A DNA stretch of 64,000 bases. It comes from Lytechinus pictus (taxonomy: Eukaryota; Echinodermata; Echinoidea; Temnopleuroida; Toxopneustidae). Below, one piece after another: positions 11,132-21,518 of this stretch (position 1 is its first letter; each line of letters begins with the position of its first letter). The stretch is from NCBI RefSeq assembly GCF_037042905.1, contig NC_087254.1, positions 20,423,103-20,487,102 of the forward strand, written 5' to 3'. The notes beneath the pieces were generated by a model that made no database searches, was not told the origin of the DNA, and was given only the letters and a program-made list of their open reading frames with translations. The translations under genes were made by a program, and so were the position numbers.

Positions 11132-12325
11132 AGGTCAAGTCCACCCCAGCAAAATATTGAATAGAGAAAAATCAAACTAGCATAACCCTGAAAATTTCAT
11201 CAAAATCGGATGTAAAATAAGAAATTTATGGCATTTTAAACTTTCGCTTATTTTTAACAAAATAGTGATATGCACAACTCAGTAACATGAAAATGAGTCA
11301 GTCGGTGATGTCCATCACTCACTATTTCTTTTGTTTTGTATTGTTTGAATTATACAATATTTCATTTTTTACAGATTTGACCATAGGGACAAACTTAACT
11401 GAATCATATAGTATCAAACAATGCTAGTTCCACATGTTCAGGGAGGAATTAATCACTGTTTCACTTGACTATGAGGAGATAATTAGAATATTTCATACTT
11501 CATATAATAAAATACAAAAGAAATAGTGAGTGGATGACGTCATCACTCTCCCCATTTGCATATCGACCAGGATGTGCATATAACTGTTTTGTGAAATTAA
11601 GCGAAACTTTAAAGGTCAAGTCCACCCCAGGAAAATGCTGACTTGAATAAATAGAGAAAAATCAAACCAGCATAGTGCTGAAAATTTCATCAAAATCGGA
11701 TGTAAAATAAGAAAGTTATGACATTTTAAAGTTTCGCTTATTTTTCACAAAACAGTGATATGCACAACTATATATGTGAGTCAGTCGATGATGTCCATTA
11801 CTCACTATTTCTTTTGTTTTTTATTTTTTGAATTATACAATATTTCATTTATTATAGATTTGACAATAAGGACCAACTTGACTGAACCATATAGTATTAA
11901 ACAATGCTAATTCCACAAGTTCAGTGAGGAATTAATCGTTGTATCACTTGGCAATGAGGAGAAAATTAGAATATTTCATATTTAATATAATAAAATACAA
12001 GAGAAATAGTGAGTGGATGACGTCATAGTCTCCTCATTTGCATACCAGCTAGGATGTGCATATAACTGTTTTGTGAAATTAAGCGAAACTTTAAAATGTC
12101 ATAACTTTGTTATTTTACATCCGATTTGGATGAAATTTTCAGTGTTATGCTTGATGGATTTTTCTCTTTTTATTCAAATCAACTTTTTGTTGGGGTGGAC
12201 TTGTCCTTCAAAATGTCATAACTTTCTTATTTTACATCCGATTTTGATGAAATTTTCAGTGCTGTGCTTGTTGGATTTTTCTCTTTTTATTCAAATCAAT
12301 TTTTTGTTGGGGTGGACTTGTCCTT
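11132..12325. mobile_element. TTAA-flanked MITE family B, copy 1 (interrupted)
   Basis: The left end is AGGTCAAGTCCACC after TTAA; the right end is GGTGGACTTGTCCT before TTTTAA. The arms carry AAATTTCATCAAAATCGGAT and its complement. It is split by copy 2 (11613-12207), after which the sequence resumes at AAAATGTCATAAC. No coding capacity. Confidence 0.85.
11613..12207. mobile_element. TTAA-flanked MITE family B, copy 2, nested in copy 1
   Basis: It starts AGGTCAAGTCCACCCCAG directly after CTTTAA of copy 1 and ends GGACTTGTCCT, followed by TCAA, a decayed TTAA. The length of about 595 bp matches the free-standing copy at 34452-35055. The host element's own TTAA was the target. Confidence 0.88.
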
Positions 12326-12487
12326 TTAAGTCGCTCTTAACTTAGTAAATTTTCACGCTCTTAATAGTAATTTCTTTAGCAGGAAGGTCGTGCTTTAGGA
12401 TGTATAAAGGTCAAGGTAATATCTACTTTATACCTTATTTTCGGCGAGGACATGCATACGGTTTTGGCAAAATTGGGCCGTAAAGAA

Positions 12488-12560
12488 AATTTTCGCTGCA
12501 GGGCGAACCTGCCCCACCCTGGGGCAAGTTCGCCGGTTTGGCGGGGCGAGTTCGCCCATA
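12488..12560. repeat. GC-rich hairpin cluster
   Basis: The arms GGCGAACCTGCCCCA and TGGGGCAAGTTCGCC are complementary over 15 bp with one mismatch around a 3-base loop. A further GGCGAGTTCGCCC follows. A related GC-rich block lies at 13115-13160. The surroundings are strongly AT-rich, so this block stands out. Confidence 0.6.
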
Positions 12561-12965
12561 CACTGTTAAAAAAAACTGATTTTACAGGGGAAAAAAAGAA
12601 GATTTTGCAGAAAGCAATAACAGAATCATTCTTTAAATTCATAAAACATGAATTTTTCTGCAATTTAACAGAACAGGGGTCCGTTGCAGAAAGAGTTGCG
12701 TTTAAACGCAAGTAAAAAAAAATCAATCGCTAGTCCGAAATGCGCGCTGTTGATTGGTTGAAAATCAAGTTGCGCATGATTTTTAGAGTTGCGATTGATT
12801 GCAACTCTTTCTGCAACGGGCCCCAGGTCTGTTTAAAAAGGGGAAAAGGGTGTTTTCTTAAAGGAAAGTAAGATTACGCAATCTGGTAAGATTACCGTAC
12901 ATGTGTTCTCGAGACTCTGCTGCAGGAACTTCTTTTATTTTAAGGGTAAATTTTCTAACAGTGTA
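12554..12965. mobile_element. TA-flanked element with CACTGTTA / TAACAGTG ends
   Basis: Short inverted ends TACACTGTTA and TAACAGTGTA bound about 410 bp. It hosts a separate palindromic MITE at 12675-12826. The terminal sequence resembles family E (CACTGTAAAAA), so the mobiliser may be related. Confidence 0.55.
12675..12826. mobile_element. Palindromic MITE, family F
   Basis: Ends GGGGTCCGTTGCAGAAAGAG and CTCTTTCTGCAACGGGCCCC are complementary, with the arms extended by TTGCG/CGCAA. It has the same GGGCCCGTT-type terminus as families C and D but a different body. It lies inside the element at 12554-12965. Confidence 0.75.
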
Positions 12966-13259
12966 AGGAAAAAACAGTGATATATGAAACAAAATGATGT
13001 GTTCAAAGATGTGTTCAGATGACCTTTCGCCAAGGTATGTTGCTACCTTTGGGCAGGTTAATATTACATCATCAACAAAACCTACATCCAGTCATAGCAA
13101 AGTGGAAAGTCAAGTGGTGGGCGGACTTGCCCTGGGGGCGGATTAGCCCCGCTCTCCCTTACTCCTATGGCCGGTTTAAGATCGCATGCTCGATCCGTTA
13201 TGAAAATCATAAGTCAGAAAAAAAAATTACGAACAGCTTGATGAATCGGCATCCTGGAC

Positions 13260-13440
13260 TTTGGACAAACGACATATTTGCAATCTTTCGTTAGCTTTGA
13301 AACTCAGAACGAAACCGCTCTTCCGATTCACCAATTTTTGACAAAGATATACTGGTTGCGTTTGTCATTTGACGGGGATTTTCAATACATTTACTTTAAA
13401 AAAAATCTATTCTGCGTCGCGTTGCGGAAACTCCGTATGA
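13260..13440. repeat. Right part of broken palindromic repeat (family P)
   Basis: GATTCACCAATTTTTGACAAAG is the complement of the CTTTGTCGAAATTGGTGAA motif at 10996. The order and spacing of the neighbouring blocks (ACGACATATTTGCAA, TTTGTCATTTGACG) match the intact copy at 18034-18340. It ends less than 80 bp before the Myb-like gene. Confidence 0.5.
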
Positions 13441-13512
13441 ACGATATTAGTCTTACCTATGGCATACTTCTTATACAATATTATTTATGTTTTCTTCCAG
13501 AGTTGTCTCAAC

Positions 13513-14180
13513 ATGCCAAAGGCAAACAGGTTTACTTTGGAGGAGAGGATGGATGTTCTGGAGCTGATCAAGCCGAAAGTTGCTATAGTGGACGCATTGA
13601 CCAGTGATTTCGTGGCCAATGAGAAGAAGAAGGAAGTTTGGGAAGAAATTACCAGGGATTTTATCAAGGACCGTCCTGATCGACAGGAATTGACCTCTAA
13701 AGAGGTGAGAGAACTATGGCGAAGGGTAAAGCACAGAGCTAGAATGGATGTTCGTCACGCCATTCAGAATGCCAAGGTGGGACACGTCAGATCCATGGGA
13801 GAAGCAGACAACTTGGGTTGGCTCCCTGAAGATAACACTGGTCACAAGGTCATCGACATCAACGACCTCGGTTTAGAAGTCGATACTAAGTTCATCACTG
13901 ACTTCGTGCCTTTGCTGGAAGAAGAAGCGACTGTACTTGAGACACGGAACGGTGTCTTGCTAGACTATAATGGAAAGGGCAGTACGAAGGAAAAGCGGCG
14001 GGCGTCTTCAAGTCATTCAGTGCCCTCTAATGGGAAACATAAAGTAGCCAAAACCGATTCGATAGGTGGTAATGATGTCTATGAAGTCATAGAGGTCGAG
14101 GATAGGACTTCACCAGAAGTGGAAACACCACTAAGTGACCTGTCAAGTCCAAACCAGGAAAACCAAGGGGACACTTCACA
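13513..14180 (+). CDS. Myb/SANT-like gene, exon 1
   Basis: It encodes the DNA-binding domain and the acidic linker and ends in phase 2 (CA of a Gln codon). The donor GTGAGT is consensus. Confidence 0.8.
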
Positions 14181-16132
14181 GTGAGTGCACAGTCATTTTA
14201 AAAACCAATAATAATATAATATAATAATAGCCATTTTTTATGTAGCGCTTCTCCCAGAATGGCTCAAAGCGCTTCACAGCATACTATTACCCCGGTCATT
14301 GGATTAATTTCAATCCCGCACAAAAAGTGCACAATTTCCACTCCCTGGGGACCATTCCTTGCATTCATCGCAGCCTCATTATGGCGCTGGCAAATTCAAA
14401 TATACAATATCTTTCGCATCCTACCGGGTACCCATTTAGCACCTGGGTCGAGAGTGGCAAAGTGTGGATTAACGCCTTGCCAAAGGACGCTAGACCGCGG
14501 TGGGATTCGAACACACGACCCTCTGTTTACAAGGCGAGAGTCAGAACCACTACACCACGGCTCTTCCACTGAATAATATTAATAATGCAATATTTGCCAG
14601 CGCCATTTCTCCTGAGCTATGTATATTGGCCAATGGCCATACCTACCAAGGGGGGGGGGGGGGCTTGACCAGAGCTGGACTCCCTATGGATGCCATACGA
14701 TATGGAAATATAATGGCCCGAACTGAAGTAGAACTATTCTGATCCCCGGTTTGATCTTATTGGTCTCAATTATGGGTAGCTAAATGTGACACCAATTACC
14801 TCAACTTCAATTTACCAGCAAGGATGAATGTTATTTGAGGAGTGTTTCATAGAGTTTATGAACTATAGAAATGAAATGCTTTGTGAAGTATGAAGTGTTA
14901 TGTTTTTTTTATTATTATTATTTGCTTTTATTACTGCGTTCAAAATAATAAAATATCAAATGTGTTTACAGATGCAATATATATGCCTATATAAAATAAT
15001 CAGTAATAAACATGTGAACAATATAATTATAACACATAATTAATACAAAATAACGATACGAGAATAAACTTCACTTTTCAATAATAATAATAATAATAAT
15101 AATAAATTAATTAATGAACGCAGGAGGCCGCCATCGTAAGCGGTTAAGCTTGATATTGATGGCGGCCTCATAAAAAGGTTCGTGACTGAGATTGATATTT
15201 ACTGATCAAGAAAGAGTGCCCTGCAGAATTTTACTGCCCTTTTTAATAGTCACAGTATTTTGGGAAATGGCGGCGACCTTTGACTTGTTCTAGTTGTCAG
15301 AAAATGTTTGCCCCTCCTGACGAGGTGCGCCACTGCCCCCACCCACAACACACACAGACTCACATTTGACACTTTAGCCAATAATATTATACCATGTCTT
15401 GAGTGAAGACCAGACGCCAAACTTTATGTCTGTGTCAAGGGAGAGCCAGCCACAGCTAGTGCATAGTAAATTTAGTCTCACTACTTCAGACACTGCATTA
15501 GGCACTATGTGAATTGCGAAAGCAAAGGGTCTGTGCCTGCAGACTAACCACACACCTTCATAATAATATTACACATAAACTCACCTTTTTCTCTCCTTTT
15601 TTTTTTTTGCTACAGGATTGATAGTATGTATGATGTTCATGGGGGTATTCAGATCGCTGCTGTAATGAGCCAACAGCCAGAGTTTGCCCCAGATACAACC
15701 AGTAGGAGTGCATCACATCATTTCGATCAGCACCAGCGGGTTAGAACAAGCACTACCACGGGAATGAACCCCTCACTAAAACCGGCAATGAACTCGAAAC
15801 TCGGTATGTACATCGGTATGAACTCCATGGCCCACCCGAGTATTGGCTCACCGATGAGCTCGGACATAAATACGAACATGGCATCGGATATGGGTATGAG
15901 CTCGGGTACGACCAGGGCATCGACAGCGATGAAAGACACTGATAAGGAGCTGACGGCGTTGTCGATCGAGTATTTAAAGCAGGAACATGAAGCAAAGATG
16001 GAGTTGATTCGTTTGAAGCAATCAGCTGCAAAGGCAAAAAGTGAAACAGCCAGGGCAAAGAGATCAGCTTACGATGAGAAAAGAATGTTTTACTTTGAAA
16101 AAAGAAAGCAATTGCATGAAGATCCTGTTTGA
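13513..16132 (+). CDS. Myb/SANT-like DNA-binding domain protein (two exons)
   Basis: Exons at 13513-14180 and 15616-16132 join in frame (donor CA/GTGAGT, acceptor with a long T tract then GCTACAG) to give 394 residues. The ATG gives MPKANRFTLEERMDVLELIK; a possible upstream acceptor (TTCTTCCAG at 13492-13500) suggests a non-coding first exon. Residues 5-80 form a Myb/SANT-like domain with Trp43 (EVWEEI) and Trp69 (ELWRRVK), most like the type called Myb_DNA-bind_5. The middle is acidic, then rich in Met/Ser. The last 60 residues are a charged coiled coil (EYLKQEHEAKMELIRLKQ). Such proteins occur as regulators in PIF/Harbinger transposons and as host genes such as NAIF1. No transposase was found nearby, so domesticated or orphaned status is open. 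Confidence 0.8.
14200..14575 (-). mobile_element. tRNA-derived SINE in the intron
   Basis: On the minus strand the head at about 14505-14572 reads GTGGTGTAGTGGTTCTGAC (A box) and GGTCGTGTGTTCGAATCCCA (B box), a tRNA-like pol III promoter. The body carries CCGGGGTAATAGTATGCTGT and an AGCGCTT repeat. It ends, at its low-coordinate side, in an AT-rich AATAAT tail. A fragment of the same tail lies at 28866-28930. Confidence 0.8.
14580..15615. other. Intron of the Myb/SANT-like gene
   Basis: Non-coding. It contains a G-run near 14650 and a short AAT microsatellite at 15080-15106, and ends in a polypyrimidine tract and TACAG acceptor. No other gene seen. Confidence 0.6.
15616..16132 (+). CDS. Myb/SANT-like gene, exon 2
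   Basis: It begins by completing the split Gln codon and reads IDSMYDVHGGIQ onward. It holds a Met/Ser-rich low-complexity stretch with repeated GMNS/GMSS-type units and a C-terminal coiled coil, and ends in TGA. Confidence 0.8.
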
Positions 16133-16500
16133 TTTGGGAAGAAAAGTATTTTTCTAGATTCGGACTGAAAAGTGGAAACAAAAGAAATGTGTAACTCATT
16201 GTGTCAATACGACTCGTTTGCAAGAGTAAAAAAACGCGGCTATAGCAAATAATAAACTGTCGGAGTCTAGAGATAGGTCTTCGACGATGAACGGATTGAT
16301 TTTATACGCATGCCCATTCTCTTACCAGTTTTGTCACGATCGTGAGGAAAATAATCATAATCTTATCATATTGTCATCAGAAACTTTCGATTTTATTGAA
16401 AATTGCAGCAGTCTATATATACATGTATAGAAAATGAAACTCAACTATACAGGATTTCTTATTTTGTCAATAATGAATAATGGACTTATTAGCATAAAAT

Positions 16501-16590
16501 GAACAGCAGCCAAGGCAAAGGAGTGAGCAACCAAATTTTAAGATCGGCTTATGATGTTTTTAGAAAAGAAAGCAATTACATCGACATTGT
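16501..16590 (+). pseudogene. Decayed copy of the Myb-like gene's 3' coding end
   Basis: CAGCCAAGGCAAAG, AGATCGGCTTATGATG and AGAAAAGAAAGCAATTACAT align with CAGCCAGGGCAAAG, AGATCAGCTTACGATG and AAAAAAGAAAGCAATTGCAT near 16045-16122. Between these blocks there is one small insertion and one small deletion. It is a fragment without the rest of the gene, 370 bp past the stop codon. Confidence 0.7.
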
Positions 16591-18030
16591 ATACCGATCC
16601 GGTAATAAGTGTCTTTAGGTTACACTCGTCCACGCGCCGGGTCAGAAGTGACCCCGAAATAGGGTTAGATGTGATATAGAGTTATATCTGAACTTATTCC
16701 GGGTCATTTTGATCCCGGGGTTTTGATCCAAAGGAGGTGTGACCTCAATGGACTGATTTCCCGGTTTCTAAGAGTATACAAGTGTATTCTACTGGAAAGG
16801 ATTTAGACAAAATATTGACAGTGACGACATGGTGATTCTGATATCTGTTCCATTTCGGCAAATATTTGAAGTAATTTATGTAGTCATTATTTTTTACTAA
16901 ATAAACGTAAAAAATATATTATCATCGACTTACCTGTTATGACTTTTCTATAAAAAAAAGATATGCACCGTTTTAGAATTCCATTTTAGATGTAAGTCAG
17001 CCCTGATTATCAACTATGTTAAAAACACTTTTGAGACACAAAGTTCAATTATTTTATGTAAATGGCAGGTTTGCCCTGTTATACAATAAGTGTTCCCCTT
17101 CGTTTTATTTCCTTTTAGATTGAAGGATTATAAGAGACTTGTATAAAAGGCAAGTCCACACTAATTGAGTTGAGTTTTGATTTATTTTCTAAGATTTGTG
17201 TTTACAGTAGAAGAATTTCAGGGGGTGGTGAGGATCACCCATTACCGATATTTAACCTGTTTTCTGCCTTTTTAATTTGTGCCAGTATTTCGAAAAAAGG
17301 GCAATTTTCGTAAAAGTTAAAGTCTATATTATATCTTTAGCATGTTTTTAAAAGATGTTTTTCGAAATAAGACAATAATGTATGCTAACTCGCTTCACTA
17401 GCTCTCATATTGATGAGACATCATGCACAAAACCAAAGTTACTTTGACGATTTCAGTAAAAAAAATTGTCACAGCAAAAGTCAGATCTAGGAATCATAGA
17501 AATTAGCATAATTGTGTGACATTATTTACCTTTTTATTATTTTTACTTTTCTGTAAATAGTGTATTGTATACTTATTTGACATGCCATTGTATACTTTCT
17601 ATGCATAAATCACAGTTGGTTATTATAAAAACTATTAATGTGTTTTAAACTCAGTTACATAATACAGGTTTGTATCATTACTTGCTCGTACATTTTAGTG
17701 TACAATTTTGTATTCAAATGTCGTTATACCTTTACTATTTGTGTGCTTTTTCACATTCCGAGGTGATTAAGGAGCCTGGAAATGTTACAAAATCATTTTT
17801 AATTGTCTCTTTTTGTTTCTTCATTGGACATCGGAACGGAACGATAAGCGAACAATGTCAAAAAAGACTAAAAGAAAAAATGAAACAAAATCTTGCCATT
17901 GCATATTTCTCGTTTGCCATGCAAGTAGAAATAAATACCGTTTCTTTGGTCGTTAAAGGTCACGTTAATCAAAAGAAAGTGTAAATGGTGTTTGAATGTT
18001 TAGATTTCTTTACAATGATAATAGCTAGTT
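16591..18030. other. Non-coding stretch
   Basis: No exon supported. A weak inverted pair, GGGTCAGAAGTGACCCCGA and TTCCGGGTCATTTTGATCCC, lies at 16639-16720. Open frames near 17.7-18.0 kb lack ATG context and splice support. Confidence 0.5.
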
Positions 18031-18033
18031 TTC

Positions 18034-18340
18034 GCTCCGAAACGTACGGAGCATTAAAAAACGCAGTGAATGTATTGAAAATGTCCGTCAAATGACAAAG
18101 AACAGTTGGGACGTCTTTGTCGAAATTGGTGAACCGGAACAGCATTGCTGACTAAAAATTGCAAATATGTCGTTTGTCGAGAGTCAGGACAAAACTTCTA
18201 TTTAGATTCACCAATTTTCGACAAAGGCTTCTTGGTTGTTCTTTGTCGTGAAAAGCATTTGACAACACATTTTCTATGTTCTTGAATCTTCCGTACTTCG
18301 CGACGCGTCGCTCTCGGGGTCGCTCTGCGAAAACAGCTCG
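18034..18340. repeat. Palindromic repeat family P, intact copy
   Basis: GTCTTTGTCGAAATTGGTGAA on the left is matched by TTCACCAATTTTCGACAAAG on the right, with outer CGCTCCG- and CGCGACGCG-type borders. It is the best-preserved of the copies near 10.9, 13.3 and 18.1 kb. Confidence 0.65.
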
Positions 18341-18464
18341 CGGTCACACCAACACAAGAGACCCATCACAAGCGATCATGGTCGAGCAAACCTTCGACGC
18401 AGTATCGATGTCGGGCTGGGGACAGTTCGTTTGTGTGACTGCGTCTATAATGTCACGGTAAATT

Positions 18465-19000
18465 GCCAATTCGTCTAATGCCAACTCGTCCACTCATAAC
18501 ATTGTCTACTTTAGTTTAGTCTAATGCCATTCCAACCATCAACATTTTCGTCAAACAACCATTCGGTCCAATCACCATTTGGTCCAATAATCACTTCGTC
18601 TCATTACCAGTTGGTCTAATACCCAGTTTCTTTTCATTCAGTTGGTCAATTAAACAGTCCAGGTGAATGTTTCATAAAGCTGTTCGTAAGATAAGAACGA
18701 CTGTTGATCCTTTCTTTTGGTAAATGGTATACACTTGGCTTAGCGCGTAAGAAAGAATCACCAGTCGTTCTTAAAGTCGCTCTTTAATTTCGAACAGCTT
18801 TTATGAAACGGCCTCCAGTTAGACCTAAAATGGTATATGGACTAAAAATGGCTAATGGACCAACTGGTTATTATAAATTGTGATTGGACGAAATGGCAAT
18901 TAGACCCCGTGGATAGTAGACGAACTGTTGGTAGACCAAATGATAGTATACGAGTTGGTGATTGGACGAATTGGCATCGGACCAACTAAAATTAAACCAA
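18465..19000. repeat. Inverted array of ~20-bp degenerate units around a MITE
   Basis: The left half repeats units such as CAATTCGTCTAATGCCAA, CCATTCGGTCCAATCACCAT and ATTTGGTCCAATAATCAC. The right half carries the complements (GATTGGACGAATTGGCAT, TGGTAGACCAAATGATAG). The two halves flank a family C MITE at the centre. No protein frame fits. Confidence 0.75.
18659..18828. mobile_element. Family C palindromic MITE, copy 1
   Basis: Arms GTTTCATAAAGCTGTTCG and CGAACAGCTTTTATGAAAC, with GATCCTTTCTT / AAGAAAGAATC inside. It splits the inverted 20-bp-unit array. Confidence 0.85.
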
Positions 19001-20155
19001 TGTCACTGGCGTTAGAGACAGGTCTAACATCTCTAGGTAAAATGAAGTCAGGTAGTTTTATCTTCTTTATTGCATAACAGACCTATATAGAGATGCTGTC
19101 ACTGGCTTAATATTACTTTTTTTTTCAACAACAAAAAATCGATCTATACTTTTCTATTTATCCGCCTTTGACTGAAATTCATTTTAAACTGTTTAATTAC
19201 TTGGATGGATTTGATTTTGATGTGTCGAGGTGCCTTTGTCTCTGGACCTTGAATAGATACCCAATAAATTGAATGAACATGATGAAAAGGATTGGGAGTC
19301 ATGAATAATTAACAAAATTAGCAAAACAAATCCAACGAAAAAAATTATCCAGACAAGAATGACCCATCCAAGATCCATGTATTTTTCCTATTTAGCCTAT
19401 ATTGCTTAACGCGATTTCAAAAACTATCATATAAGAATATTAAGCCTATCCATAATCAATAATCATTGTTATGGCAATTTGAGCAGGTCATGGGCAGGGG
19501 GCAGGGGCAATATTGCAGTTTGCAAACATGAAAAATATAGGAGAAAAAAAAAATGAGAGAGAAAAAAAGAGGTGAGGGTTGTGTAAATCTATCTTGATTC
19601 TATTGTGAGTGGTGGAAATGCCTTCAGTTTGCTAAAGTTTTCCCATCCGCCCTAATCAAAATATCCGGATGCTATTCAAGATCTGGGGCACTGATCAACG
19701 AAAATACAACCATTAAAATTTATTTTCATTCAATGTTAGCTGGCGCCCTTCAATATTCGGAAACGGTGTCATTAAGTATGTATTCCACAACCGCCCAATC
19801 ACCGGTCACAAATGACGAGATCTTGCTCTGGCCTATTTCGCTCTATATACCTGGTATATTTCTTTTAATGGTTGACCGAATTTTATAGCAAGTATCAGAA
19901 ATATTTAGAGGTTACAGAGGACATTAAACAATTATGTGCATCATTTAAATCTAACCGCCTTCATATGTGACGATTTTCTGTTATTGATGACTGATGACTT
20001 GGTGTTCATATTTTAAAATTTTGTTTTATACAAAGCATTGATAAACTCAAGAGGATGCTGGCAAAATTGCAATCCCGTTTTGATAGGGGAAACGTATACT
20101 ATTACTATAAATCAACTGCCGTAAATATACTTATGCCTGATTCGATCGCTATAAC
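19001..20155. other. Mostly non-coding stretch
   Basis: It holds no recognisable exon apart from a short minus-strand frame with a membrane segment (listed separately). There is A-rich sequence near 19545-19570. Confidence 0.5.
19193..19378 (-). CDS. Possible single-pass membrane micropeptide (61 aa)
   Basis: The frame starts with ATG and reads MDLGWVILVWIIFFVGFVLL and onward. It has a very hydrophobic segment at about residues 4-26, followed by a polar Ser-rich tail. The layout resembles small integral membrane proteins. No homologue is recognised, the start context is weak, and chance AT-rich hydrophobic frames are common, so this is speculative. Confidence 0.15.
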   Translation of the reverse strand: MDLGWVILVWIIFFVGFVLLILLIIHDSQSFSSCSFNLLGIYSRSRDKGTSTHQNQIHPSN

Positions 20156-20157
20156 GA

Positions 20158-20712
20158 CCCGGGGGGGCCACTTACATTGACGAGTGGATACCATGCGCGA
20201 CCAAAAAAACACGTAAAAAGGATGTCTTTTTCAAGATAGGGCACGTTACGTACGTAACGTGATAAGGGTGTCAAAAACACAAAAATAATGAAAAAAGGGT
20301 ATCTATTTCGTTAGGAAAGCTACGTGTTTAGGGTCAAATTTGCGGGGATGATAAAACAAAATTAAAATGTTTTATAAAGGATGTCCTTTTTGCTCCAACA
20401 CTACGTGTTTAGAGTCCGATTTGCGCGACGTGTGGAAGGTAGGGCCGTTCTAACCAAGTGATGTGTAAAAGTAACCGACGACCGACGGACCCGTGACATA
20501 TCGCTGTACTTGTTTAGGGGTTCATTTCAGGGAATACTTGTCAAGAGTATCGTTTTGTTTCCAATACTTGTTAAGGGTAGGGTTTCACAGGCCAATACTT
20601 GTTAAGGGGTGCATTTTCAGAATATGGAAAATACGTGTTTAGGGTGCTTTTCGAGACCCCATGGTCGCGCATGGTATCCACTCGTCAATGGAAGTGGCCC
20701 CCCCCCGGGTAT
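20158..20712. mobile_element. Terminal-inverted-repeat element with CCCGGGGGG ends
   Basis: The left GACGAGTGGATACCATGCGC is matched by GCGCATGGTATCCACTCGTC on the right; the arms of about 45 bp include CCACTT and G/C runs. The interior holds spaced units like ACGTGTTTAGGGT and AATACTTGTTAAGGGT. It is a dispersed non-autonomous element with internal short repeats. Confidence 0.8.
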
Positions 20713-20819
20713 AACGATTATGTCGAATCCACAATAGCCGCCATTAGTCCATATTTAGGATTTTTTCCAGTTCATTTTCAATATGATTGAGCGTTTTGTA
20801 ACAAATCTTTTTGGTTGTA

Positions 20820-21518
20820 TCGACTCAGTTCCAAAGCTATAGCATCTTGGCCATACTTAATAATGATCATGATGAATGCCCGGATGATAACACCTGCGTG
20901 AAGGGAAATTGCTACTGCAATGGGACACGTTCTCGTCCCAAAGTGTCAGGTTGTCTGGAATTGGGCGGCAACTTGAAAAACATTATTGCTGCACCGGCGA
21001 GCTGCAGAAAGTTGTGTCTGCGACTGTGGAATAGTGTTAATAATAATTATGTTACATATTATTTTCGACCACTGATTTTATTTATTGCTTAAGAATCATA
21101 AACATCTTGCTTATATCCATCCATTCAAACGCCCAACTTCCGTTAACCGACCATCTTGACGAAACGGCTTCAACATTAACACGGTCTATTGTTATGCATC
21201 CTTGTGTTACATCACAGTGTATTCATTGGCACTGCTTTATAAATCTAAGAAACCTTATCATTGTCTAGTGCAAACATAACACAATAACGATTATCTCATC
21301 TTGAAGGGACGATAGTCCCATCAGTGTTTACATGTGTTGCAAACAGGAAAACCACAACTTATTTCATAGAGGTGAACATATATATTCTTTTGGCTTGATA
21401 TCTGTAAAGCGTAAATCATTTTGGAGGATACACTGCCAAGAATTATCACACTTCTTCCTCAGCGTAATAGAATTGGGCGTTGCTGAGTACCAGAGTAGAT
21501 GTAGATGTGGATTCGAAG
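20820..21518 (+). CDS. Possible WSC-like cysteine-rich domain, two exons
   Basis: A frame at 20820-21025 reads ECPDDNTCVKGNCYCNGTR, then VSGCLELGGNL and SCRKLCLRL. A frame at 21463-21518 after the acceptor CTTCTTCCTCAG reads VIELGVAEYQSRCRCGFE. Joined at a weak donor (CT/GTGGAA), the phases agree and the cysteine order resembles a WSC domain (GC...C-x3-C...C-x-CG). The first Cys cluster would be part of a separate module. No start or stop was identified, so this may be exons of an incomplete gene or a relic. Confidence 0.3.

Larger units (their letters stand above)
11034..12362. mobile_element. Composite: family C MITE interrupted by nested family B MITEs
   Basis: The outer shell is a degraded family C MITE. 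On the left it reads GATGTTTCATACAGTTCTG then AGAAAGGTTCACCAGTCGTT; on the right it resumes as TTAAGTCGCTCTTAACTTA. Between TTAA (11128-11131) and TTAA (12326-12329) lies family B copy 1, itself interrupted by family B copy 2. The three layers give the relative order of insertion. Confidence 0.8.

Noticed and set aside
12013-12345. 110-residue plus-strand frame with an internal repeat
   Set aside because: It lies wholly in the right arms of two nested family B MITEs; the apparent protein repeat is the duplicated terminal sequence.
14505-14572. Minus-strand tRNA gene
   Set aside because: tRNA-like promoter boxes only. It is the head of a SINE with a long body and AT-rich tail.
15753-16223. 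156-residue minus-strand frame
   Set aside because: It is antisense to exon 2 of the Myb-like gene, which has better support from splice phase and coiled-coil content.
17670-17984. 104-residue plus-strand frame
   Set aside because: It lacks an ATG at the open end, shows no family similarity and sits in repeat-rich DNA next to the family P palindrome.
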